26,929 nucleotides of DNA from UBA5972 sp964480735. GTDB lineage: Bacteria > Pseudomonadota > Alphaproteobacteria > Rhodobacterales > Rhodobacteraceae. The stretch lies in the NCBI GenBank assembly GCA_964480735.1, contig CAYZQS010000033.1:1-26929 (forward strand). Reading direction: 5' to 3'. A model generated the notes under the pieces. That model saw only the letters and a list, made by a program, of their open reading frames with translations, had not been told where the DNA came from and made no database searches. A program made the translations under genes and the position numbers. This document shows positions 1-8,100 of this stretch, in pieces. How positions within the stretch are numbered: the first letter of the stretch is position 1; each line of letters begins with the position of its first letter.

Positions 1-1019
1 TCTGCCACACCCCAGCGGTCGCGAAAGATTACGAAATCGATGTTGGCGGTGCCGGGATGGCCGGAGGGCGCCGATAAAACCGTAAAGATCGACGGATCGG
101 GATGGTCAAACAGGATCGCCCCCACCGGCGCGAATGTGCGCAGATCGTATTTGCACGGCGCGTAATTGCCGTGCCACGCCACGACGTCCAGGGGCGAATG
201 GTCAATGAAAGTCTCATGAAACTGACCGCACCACTTTATCACGATGCGTGCCTGGCAATCCCGATCCTCAAATGCCGCCACCGGGGTTTTGAAATCGCGC
301 GGATTGGCCAGACAATTGGCACCAATAGGGCCGCGGTTGGGCAGATCAAATGTAGAGCCGTAATTTTCGCATACAAACCCGCGCGCGGGACCGCCCGGCA
401 GCGTAACCCTGTAAACCAGACCGCGGGGAAGAATGGCAATTTCCAAAGGCGCAAGTTCAATGATGCCCAGTTCCGTCCAGAATGTCAGAGCACCATCCTG
501 AGGAACCACCATCAATTCGCTGTCAGCAGAGTAGAAATACTCGTCCTGCATATCCGCCGTCACAAGATAGCTGTGCGTGGCCATGCCGACCTGAGTGTTC
601 ACATCCCCAGCCGTTGTCATGGTGCGCATTCCGGTCACAAAGGTCTGCGGTTCGTCAACCATCGGGATCGGGTCCCAGCGGTTTTGCACCAGCGACTGGA
701 TGTCAGGATCAATGCAGGGTGCCGATTTCCAATACGGTATTTCAACCGGCGAAAACCGTCCGACATGCTTGACCGACGGGCGGATGCGGTAGCACCAGGT
801 GCGCTCCAGCTCGCCGCGCGGTGCGGTAAAGGCGGTGCCTGACAATTGCTCTGCATAAAGACCGTATTCACATTTTTGCGGTGAGTTCCGCCCCTGCGGC
901 AAAGCCCCGGCCAGCGCCTCTGTTTCAAAATCATTGCCAAAGCCGGGCATATAGGCGGGCATCGTGCCGGTATTGTCTTTGGACCGGATCATTGATCCGG
1001 GACCGGGCTGTTTGTTCAT
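1..1019 (-). CDS. hmgA: Homogentisate 1,2-dioxygenase, 3' end cut by window edge
   Basis: Ring-cleaving Fe(II) dioxygenase of tyrosine/phenylalanine breakdown, turning homogentisate into maleylacetoacetate in the cytoplasm. Translating the minus strand from the ATG at 1017-1019 gives 339 residues with no stop before the edge; the family is usually about 430-450 residues, so roughly the last 100 are missing. Family blocks are clear: MPGFGNDFETEALAGALPQG near the N-terminus, then YGLYAEQLSGTAFTAPRGE, FHETFIDHSPLDVVAWHGNY, and FDHPDPSIFTVLSAPSGHPG. The histidine in FDHPDPSIF matches, from memory, the catalytic His292 of the human enzyme. The iron ligands (His, Glu, His of the YYHRN...SEF region) would lie beyond the edge and cannot be checked. 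An AGGAG at 1028-1032 sits 8 bases before the ATG and supports this start. It is divergent from the MarR-maiA pair, with a palindromic operator candidate between. Confidence 0.95.
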   Translation of the reverse strand, partial: MNKQPGPGSMIRSKDNTGTMPAYMPGFGNDFETEALAGALPQGRNSPQKCEYGLYAEQLSGTAFTAPRGELERTWCYRIRPSVKHVGRFSPVEIPYWKSAPCIDPDIQSLVQNRWDPIPMVDEPQTFVTGMRTMTTAGDVNTQVGMATHSYLVTADMQDEYFYSADSELMVVPQDGALTFWTELGIIELAPLEIAILPRGLVYRVTLPGGPARGFVCENYGSTFDLPNRGPIGANCLANPRDFKTPVAAFEDRDCQARIVIKWCGQFHETFIDHSPLDVVAWHGNYAPCKYDLRTFAPVGAILFDHPDPSIFTVLSAPSGHPGTANIDFVIFRDRWGVA

Positions 1020-1067
1020 CAGGTTTTCTCCTGCGGGTAAAACGTCTGGAACTGTCGGCAAAGTATA

Positions 1068-1085
1068 TCGTTGCAATTGCAACGA
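1068..1085. promoter_or_regulatory. Perfect 18-bp palindrome between hmgA and the MarR gene
   Basis: TCGTTGCAATTGCAACGA is identical to its reverse complement. It lies 49 bases upstream of the hmgA start and 76 bases upstream of the MarR GTG, in the only intergenic space shared by the divergent genes. MarR dimers usually bind palindromes of this size, so the likely reading is an operator for autoregulation and control of hmgA. That function is inferred from position and symmetry. Confidence 0.65.
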
Positions 1086-1160
1086 CGTCAAGCTGTCTTG
1101 CAAATTGAAATCAGCCGTGGCTTTATACAAAGTCATATCATTCACAACGAAAGGCGCGGG

Positions 1161-1592
1161 GTGCAGAAATTTGATCTGGATAATTTCCTTCCCTACCAGC
1201 TTGCGGTGCTGGCTGGCCGGGTAAGTCTGGCATTTTCACGCACCTATCGTGAAAAATTTGGAATCTCGATCGCTGAATGGCGCGTTATCGCGCATCTTTC
1301 ACAGCGCGAAAAAATCAGCATTCGCGAGATTTACCAAAGGGTCGAGCTGGACAAGTCAAAAGTCAGCCGGGCCGCTGCGCGTTTGGTCAGGGCGGGTTAC
1401 GTTCAAAAAGTGGTTAACCAAAGTGACAAACGACTGGTTGAACTGTCGTTGACGAAATCGGGGCGGGCGATGACAGCCGAGATCGTCATTCTGGCCGCAG
1501 AATTTGAAAGCGGCTTTCTGTCTTCGCTGAATAAGCGGGAACTGGCGGGGTTTAAGGCTGCTCTTGGCAATTTGATGGAACAGGACCTGTGA
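1161..1592 (+). CDS. MarR-family transcriptional regulator, probable regulator of homogentisate catabolism
   Basis: A 143-residue winged-helix repressor-type protein. I chose the GTG at 1161 because GAAAGG (1149-1154) precedes it by 6 bases and because the protein then begins, as usual for MarR, with a short helix leading into PYQLAVLAGRVSLAFSRTYR. Upstream in-frame starts add sequence with no family character and run into the palindrome. The winged helix spans about residues 40-100 (FGISIAEWRVIAHL, then recognition helix LDKSKVSRAAARLVRAGYV), and the wing keeps the D-x-R pair (SDKR, D89/R91). The stop overlaps the next start by 4 bases (GTGA), so it is translationally coupled to maleylacetoacetate isomerase. 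Position next to hmgA and maiA suggests it senses homogentisate or another tyrosine intermediate; the ligand is inferred. Confidence 0.9.
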   Translation: MQKFDLDNFLPYQLAVLAGRVSLAFSRTYREKFGISIAEWRVIAHLSQREKISIREIYQRVELDKSKVSRAAARLVRAGYVQKVVNQSDKRLVELSLTKSGRAMTAEIVILAAEFESGFLSSLNKRELAGFKAALGNLMEQDL

Positions 1593-2227
1593 CCGCAACC
1601 CTGTATGATTACTGGCGCTCGTCCGCTGCTTACCGGTTGCGGATCACGCTGAACCATCTGGATATACCCTATGATCAGGTTCCGGTTGATCTGGTTGCGG
1701 GGGCGCATTTGCTTGCCGAAAATATGGCGCGTAACCCGCAGGGACTGGTGCCAACACTGGATCTGGACGGTCTGGTATTAACCCAATCTTTGGCGATCAT
1801 TGAATATCTGGACGAAACCCGCAACGCCGGGTTGCTGCCAAAAGACCCGCCGGGACGGGCGCGGGTGCGGACCATATCATACGCAATTGCGATGGAAATT
1901 CACCCGGTTTGCAACCTGTCGGTGGCCCGGTTCGCCACCGAAAATTCCGGTGACAATATGTCTATGGCTGATTGGATGTTGCAGTTTATTCCAAAGGGTC
2001 TGGCGGCGGTTGAACGGATGCTAAAAGCGGACGCGACCGGCAGATACTGCCACGGCGATGTGCTGACGATGGCCGACATCTGCCTGATGCCGCAGATTTA
2101 CAATGCGGACCGCTGGAGCGTGGATATGACCAACTTTCCGGCCATCAACCGGATTGCCGCACAGCTGCAACAACTTCCGGCAGTGCAGAATGCCCATCCT
2201 GATCAAAACAGGGTAACCGCGAATTAA
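1589..2227 (+). CDS. maiA: Maleylacetoacetate isomerase (zeta-class glutathione transferase)
   Basis: Glutathione-dependent isomerase converting maleylacetoacetate to fumarylacetoacetate, the step after HmgA. The 212-residue length is normal for the family. The N-terminal thioredoxin-like half carries RSSAAYRLRITLN (residues 10-22), the zeta signature; the eukaryotic Cys is Ala here, as in many proteobacterial members. NPQGLVPTLDLDG (49-61) and TQSLAIIEYLDETR (65-78) form the glutathione site. The C-terminal helical domain has HGDVLTMADICLMPQIYNA (155-173). The GTG start overlaps the MarR stop by 4 bases. Maleylpyruvate isomerase is a related alternative, but the neighbouring hmgA favours homogentisate breakdown. 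Fumarylacetoacetase is not in the window and may lie past the left edge downstream of hmgA. Confidence 0.92.
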   Translation: MTATLYDYWRSSAAYRLRITLNHLDIPYDQVPVDLVAGAHLLAENMARNPQGLVPTLDLDGLVLTQSLAIIEYLDETRNAGLLPKDPPGRARVRTISYAIAMEIHPVCNLSVARFATENSGDNMSMADWMLQFIPKGLAAVERMLKADATGRYCHGDVLTMADICLMPQIYNADRWSVDMTNFPAINRIAAQLQQLPAVQNAHPDQNRVTAN

Positions 2228-3038
2228 CCAAACGCCACTAGCTTGATTCGCACAGGCGCGTGAATCCGGTTGGCATGAAAATGCATCAGGCAACGCGGCG
2301 CTTAAAGGAAGTACCCTTGTGCAGGCATGCCCGGTTTGTGGAAAGCGCGGGCGCAGGCAACGTTAGACTTAACAACACGCGGTGCCAGCCCGGCGCCGCT
2401 TGTAAAATCTCACTAGTAAGATGGAGGTGTATCAGGAATAAATTCGGTTCGATCAGCGCGTTTTAGACGGTGAATTCCCGCCTGACCAAAGGCTTTTGTG
2501 CGGGTATACCAAACGGCGGTTATCCGGTTAATCAGAAGCTCGACAAGCTGGCTTTGTCTATGCACACCTGTGTCTGCACGCATTCGGACGCAGCGGCTGC
2601 TATGGCATTACTGCGCAGTACGTTTTATCTGAAGGACCGTTTCAACCTGATCTGATAGACAGCGGTTGTCATGCACCTATGGCACGCCTGCGCTTTGTGC
2701 AACTATGGCACGCCAGCGCTTTGTGGTTTATCTGAGGTATTGTATCACGCTGATCTGCAAGACAGCGGGTGTAATTCAACCGCGTTTGTGGGTCAGGGCC
2801 ATGCAAATAACACGCAGAGCGTTTTAAAAGCAATTGTTTGAATTTTCCGCGTTCGGGACACGCTTCATCTGTTGCGGGCAGCGGTTAGGTTTATTGCTGA
2901 CATCACGCTGATATGCGGGTTGCCGCAAATTGCTCTGCGGCCATAGGAAAGCCCCGGGTTGCAAACGTAAAATGCCCGTCGGTGCCTCAGCGCAGCGTCC
3001 CAACTGAACGTATTAATTGCTGGTTTTTCCATTCCCCG
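2228..3038. other. Gene-poor region with degenerate repeats
   Basis: No reading frame here has a family motif or a convincing ribosome binding site; the short open frames look accidental. The region contains diverged repeats between about 2600 and 2925 (listed separately). I see no clear intrinsic terminator for maiA, and none for pbpC, which ends at 3039 on the other strand. It could be a decayed gene, an RNA gene or simple debris. Confidence 0.6.
2600..2781. repeat. Degenerate ~103-bp duplication with an inserted 26-bp tandem unit
   Basis: A block beginning ctatggca...gcgc at 2600 continues through tttatctgaagg (2624) and tgatctgatagacagcgg. A second copy begins at 2703 and continues through tttatctgagg (2727) and tgatctgcaagacagcgg, an offset of 103 bases. 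Between them lies an extra copy of the first module at 2677-2699; 2677-2699 and 2703-2725 are 23 bases with one mismatch at a 26-base spacing. A weaker relative, with atcacgctgatatgcgggt, is near 2903-2921. Periods of 26 and 103 are not multiples of three, which argues against a coding repeat. Confidence 0.7.
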
Positions 3039-5108
3039 TTATCGCAATTCCACCCGCGTTCGCTGGGATTGGCCGTTGGCGTCGATCACAGATATTTCCA
3101 CGAAACCCGGCCCCGCCGGGGCCAGTTCGGCCTGCCTGTCGTGATCAGCTACCAGAAACGGCTTGCCGTCGGCGATCCAGGTAAACGGTGGTGTACCGCT
3201 GCGAACCTTTAAAACCAGTGTGGCGTGCCGGTTTGACGCCAACCCCAAATCAATCCGCGCACCATCCGGCGGAAAGGCAATTTCCGGCGGATTGCTGTCA
3301 ATTTCAAACACCGCATTCACGCCGCGAAACCGTTTCAGCGGCTGCGGCAGATCAGCATTTAGAACCAGTAATGTGGCGGGCGGTGGGGCAGACAGCGGCG
3401 TTAACTCAGCCTTTAGTCGTTCAAATGCCGCAAACAGCACCGGGGCTGCCAGATCGGCCCCCAATATCCCCGGAATGGACGCACCATCCGCCCGGCCCAT
3501 CCACACGCCAATAACGTGCCTTCCGTCAAACCCGATGGCCCAGGCATCGCGATATCCGTAAGACGTGCCCGTCTTATATGCCAAATGATTTCGCGGTGCC
3601 GTCAAGGGCCCGCGCACACCGGTCAGAATGTCCGCGACCTGCCAGGCCGCCGTTGGCGACATCAGTGGCTCCAGCGGCGCAACCCGAAGATCCGGCGTAA
3701 AATCACGGCGCAGCGAAACCGGGCGACCGCCACGGGCAATCGCCGCGTAAAGCTTTACCATGTCCTGCAGGTTGACCCCCACACCGCCAAGCGCCACCGC
3801 CAATCCCGGCGCGCCCGCACCCGGCAATCGCGCATCCACCCCGGCGCGCCTCATGCGTGACATCAGCACAGACGGCCCGACGGCCTCCAGCAGAGCCACC
3901 GCCGGAATATTCAAAGACAACTGCAGCGCCTGCCGAACCGGCAACGTGCCATAAAACTGCTTGTCAAAATTCTGCGGCGCGTAGCTGCCAAAGGCGGTTG
4001 GCTGATCCCGGATCAGCGTTTCCGGATGCGCCAGCCCCTGGTCAAACGCCAATCCGTAAATCAACGGCTTCAGCGTGGACCCCGGAGAGCGGATCGCCCG
4101 GGTCATGTCAATAAACCCGGCACGGCCCTGATCCAGATATCCGGCAGAACCCACAGAGGCCAGAACTTCGCCGGTTTGGTGGTCCATCACTAATATGGCC
4201 GCTGACATCGTGCTGATCTGATCAACCAGAACGCTTTTCGCCAATGCCTCCAGCTTTTGTTGCAGCGGCCGGTCAATCGTAAGGCGGTGCCGTGCGTTAA
4301 GCGGGTTTTCAGTGACCGCCCTGTCTGCCACATGGGCGGCAATTGCCGGGAAATCACGTCGTGCGCCGGGCACCTGTTCAGATTTCGCCGCCTGCGCCTC
4401 TTCCGGTGCCAGCACACCCGCCCCCACCAACCGATTCAATATCCTGTCGCGCCCATCTTTTGCCGCCGCAGTTGCCCGGTCCGGTCGTCGTTTTTCCGGT
4501 GACTGCGGCAAGGCGACAAGCAAGGCAATCTGTGCTGCGGTCAACCGCGCGGGCTCTTTGCCAAAATACGCCAGCGACGCCGCACGAACCCCTTCCAGAT
4601 TGCCGCCAAACGGTGCCAGCAACAGATAAAGATCAAGAATTTCGCGTTTGGTCAACCGCCGCTCCAGCGCCAGCGCCAGCCGCGCCTGCCGCATCTTTGA
4701 GTGCCAGCGGCCGGTGCCGCTTTCCTCCAGCAGCCGCGCCACCTGCATGGTCAAAGTCGATCCACCAGAGACGATCCGCCCGTTCCACGCTGCCTGCGCG
4801 ACGGCCCGCAGCAAAGCCAGCACATCCACGCCACTGTGGCGATAAAACCGCCGATCTTCATAGGCAATCAGATAGGTCAGATAGGCGGGGTCCACAAAAT
4901 CAACGCCGACATCCAGTCGCCAGCGCCCGTCGGCAACTGTATAGGCCCGCAACAATTTTTCGTTGCGATCCAGCACAATGGTCGAAACCTCGACATCCAG
5001 ATCGGGGATGACCGTGCGCGCGACCCAGCGGTCAAACCCAACAACTGCGGCGGCAATCACAACAGCCGCCAGACCCGTGGCAATGGTAAGGCGTGGTCGC
5101 AACTTCAC
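3039..5108 (-). CDS. pbpC: Penicillin-binding protein 1C (bifunctional peptidoglycan synthase)
   Basis: A 689-residue inner-membrane protein with its enzymatic part in the periplasm; it polymerises lipid II and has a transpeptidase domain. A single N-terminal membrane anchor spans about residues 8-25. The GT51 glycosyltransferase domain follows: YEDRRFYRHSGVD with catalytic Glu84, GGSTLTMQVAR (115-125), and KREILDLYLLLAPFGGNLEG (154-173). The transpeptidase domain has all three motifs: S344-T-L-K347, S398-L-N400 and K512-T-G-T515. The C-terminal ~90 residues fit the domain that marks class 1C rather than 1A. Its ATG overlaps the stop of the upstream alpha-2-macroglobulin gene by 4 bases (ATGA), so the two are translationally coupled, the same order as the E. 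coli yfhM-pbpC pair. Confidence 0.95.
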   Translation of the reverse strand: MKLRPRLTIATGLAAVVIAAAVVGFDRWVARTVIPDLDVEVSTIVLDRNEKLLRAYTVADGRWRLDVGVDFVDPAYLTYLIAYEDRRFYRHSGVDVLALLRAVAQAAWNGRIVSGGSTLTMQVARLLEESGTGRWHSKMRQARLALALERRLTKREILDLYLLLAPFGGNLEGVRAASLAYFGKEPARLTAAQIALLVALPQSPEKRRPDRATAAAKDGRDRILNRLVGAGVLAPEEAQAAKSEQVPGARRDFPAIAAHVADRAVTENPLNARHRLTIDRPLQQKLEALAKSVLVDQISTMSAAILVMDHQTGEVLASVGSAGYLDQGRAGFIDMTRAIRSPGSTLKPLIYGLAFDQGLAHPETLIRDQPTAFGSYAPQNFDKQFYGTLPVRQALQLSLNIPAVALLEAVGPSVLMSRMRRAGVDARLPGAGAPGLAVALGGVGVNLQDMVKLYAAIARGGRPVSLRRDFTPDLRVAPLEPLMSPTAAWQVADILTGVRGPLTAPRNHLAYKTGTSYGYRDAWAIGFDGRHVIGVWMGRADGASIPGILGADLAAPVLFAAFERLKAELTPLSAPPPATLLVLNADLPQPLKRFRGVNAVFEIDSNPPEIAFPPDGARIDLGLASNRHATLVLKVRSGTPPFTWIADGKPFLVADHDRQAELAPAGPGFVEISVIDANGQSQRTRVELR

Positions 5109-8100
5109 TGCGCGATTTCCACCTGACCTGCGGCTGTGCGCGCCCGGTATTCGGGCCGGTACATGTCTTCGACACTGGCCGCCGGATGATGGAACCGCCC
5201 GGGCGAAATCGCCCGCACCACATAGGCCAGCTGAAACGGTTTGGTGTCAAACCAGTCTACCGCCGCCAAAAACCGTTCCGATCGAAATTCGGTAAATTCG
5301 GTTTCTGTGCCCAGTTGCAGCCAGTCAAGCGCCGCCACGTCGCCGGATTTCAACAGGTTGGGGTTGTCAATCTCCAGCCCTGCCGGCAGCGGATCATTGA
5401 TCATCAGCCGCGCCTCTGACCGCCCGTGCGGGGTGATTTTCAACACCACCACCAAACGGTCATTCAGCTGGATATTTTCCGGCGAAACCGGTGCCCCGTC
5501 CATTGTAAAATACAGCCGGTCAATGAAGTATCCGTTGCCGCCCGCCGGTTCCGGCTCTGTTGGCACGCCATAAGTCGTCAGGATCGTGGTGGCCGCTTTG
5601 CCCGATTGGTTCCTGATCTCAAGCGCCTGCCCGGCGCCGGTCTGGGCGTCAAGCACCCGTACCAACGGGCCACCCGCAGGTGTGCCGTTCACCGTAAAGG
5701 CATCCGCCGGCGTGTCCTCAATCAACGCATTGGCCGCCAGCAATGACCACATGTTTTCCTGCGTTGACCGGGCCCGGTTCACCGTCTGCCCCGGTGTGAT
5801 CAGCCGGGCCAGTTCGCGCTGGTCGATCACCTCGGTCCCCGCTTCAACCGCCAGCGTCAGCACCGCCGCTGCGTCACGCAGATCGGTGCCGTAATCGACC
5901 CGCCAAAGATTGCTTTCCTGCCTGTTGGCATTCCGGTCAAGCCGCGCGCCCGCCTTGCGGAACATCGCGTCTGCGCGTGCCTGATCGCCGTAACTTGCCA
6001 GCGCGGCACCCAGCTGCGCCATCGCCAGGGGCGTTGCAAACTGATCGCCCAATGTGTCCGCATAATACCGCAGATCACCGATATTGGCCGCCCCTTCACG
6101 GGCCAGAACCATTAGAGCATAAGCAATATCCTCGCCTGCGTTCTCAAAATCACCGGCATAGTTGATCCGGTTGCGCAGGTTATCAATTGCCAGACGGAAC
6201 GCCTGTTTTGGCACGGCGTATCCGCGCTCTTGTGCCCGGCTAAGAAAGTCAGCGACATAGCTGTCAAGCCACAGGTCCCCGCTGTCCGGATGCCACAGGC
6301 CGAAAGAACCAGACGATGACTGGTTCGTCAGAACCTCTGCAATCGCCTGCTCCACCCGTTCCTGCACCGAATGCCTGCCACCCAATCCCATCGTGGTGGC
6401 CACCTGATCAAAATACAAAAGCGGCAAGGCTTTGGATGTGATCTGCTCTGTGCAGCCGTAGGGGTAACGATCAAGCGCCGAAAGCAGCCCCGGTGCATCA
6501 AACCGCGCGATTGGCCCTACGGATAATGTGGCGTGTCCGCTGCCCGGTAACAGTCCGGCGAACACGTTGTCATCAAACGTAAATACCTCTCCGTCTGCCA
6601 GCTCCAGCCGCGTGGTGCGGGCGACCTCCGGATCATTCAGGCGGACCGGCAGCTGCAGGGATTTGGTCAATACCTGCCCATCCGGCGTGGTTAAAACAAC
6701 CGTAATTTCCGGTGTGCCAGAGGCGGGCGCGGTGATCGGCAGCTGCAGACTTACGCGATCACCCGCAGCCAAATTAACCGAGCGCGGCAGCGATTTCGTA
6801 TCCAAAAACAACCCGCCCGTCGCGCTGACGTCCAGCTTCACCTTACCCGCCGGTCCCTTGGTGTGGGCCAGTTCCAGCAACATGCGGCTTTCGTCAAAAG
6901 GCGCCAAAAACCGTGGCAGGCTGGCGGTCATCACCACAGGATCGCGCACCAGCACATCTTTGCTGGCCTGCCCGACACCCGTTTCAGACCACACCACAGC
7001 CATCAGGCGCACCGTGCCGTTAAACTCTGGCATATCAAATTTGGCAACCACCCTACCGGACGCATCCGCAACCACCGGTCCGGCAAAAAACGAAACCAGA
7101 TCTTCTGTCGGTGGCGGGCTTTGCAGCCGTTCGGCCAGTGGTCCGTCCCCACCTGACCGGATTTGTCCCAATGCGCCCTGCGTGCCGTCAATCAGGCGTC
7201 CGTACACATCGCGCATGGCCACACCCAGTTTGCGCTGGCCAAAGTAATGCCCGTCAGGATCGGGGGCTTTAAACCGCGTCAGGTTCAGTATGCCCACATC
7301 CACAGCGGCAATCGTGGCATAAACACTCTCGCCCTCGGTAACCCCGTCAACCTGCAGTTCCGCCAGCATCGGTCCGCGCGGCGCCACCTCATCTGGCGTT
7401 AGAAATTCCACCGAAAGCCGGTGTTTCCCCGGATCAACAAACGCCCAGTTCAGCCCCAAAGACCGGGCCGGATTGCGCCCCGCCGCCACGTTCATCGGCC
7501 GGATAACCGAGGCGGTTACATAAGCCCCCGCGCCCCAGTCTTCTGTCACGTTCAGCTCAATCAGGTTTTCGCCCTCAACCACATCAACGGTTTTCATGGC
7601 GATCAAACGGTTGGAAACCACCTGCACCAGCGCTTTGCCACCGTACCGTGGCACCAGCCGCAATTGCGCCACATCCCCGATTTGATACGTTGGTTTGTCA
7701 AGCCCAATCTCCAGCGTGTCCGGCGTGTTGCCGCTGTCAGCGGGTGCATACCACCCGGCGTAAAACACCTGCGACGCCGCCGTGTATTTACCATCCAGAT
7801 TTTCCAGCTTCAGTTCATAACGCCCCCAGTCAACCGGCGCTTCGATCTGAACCGCGCCGTCAACGCCAAGGGTCACCTCACCATTTGCCACCCGCTCGCG
7901 AGTGGTGACGGGCTCGTAATTCCAGTTGCCGTAAACCTCGTACCACTGATACCGCGTGCGCACCCGGTTCAGGGTCCACTGCACCTTTTGCATGTGCAAT
8001 TGTTCAAGATCGGGACCAACCGCCAAGGCTTCGAACCGTGCCAACCCGCCTTCGTCCACCACGCCGTCAAACAGCGGTTTAATGCCGATTGTCGCGCTGC

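Noticed and set aside
102..842. Plus-strand open frame of 246 codons
   Set aside because: Antisense to hmgA, whose conserved family blocks are clear on the minus strand.
2260..2655. Two small open frames in the gene-less region
   Set aside because: No motif, no good ribosome binding site, and the second runs into the degenerate repeats.
4343..5011. Plus-strand open frame of 222 codons
   Set aside because: Antisense to pbpC, low complexity (Ala/Pro/Arg), no domain or ribosome binding site.
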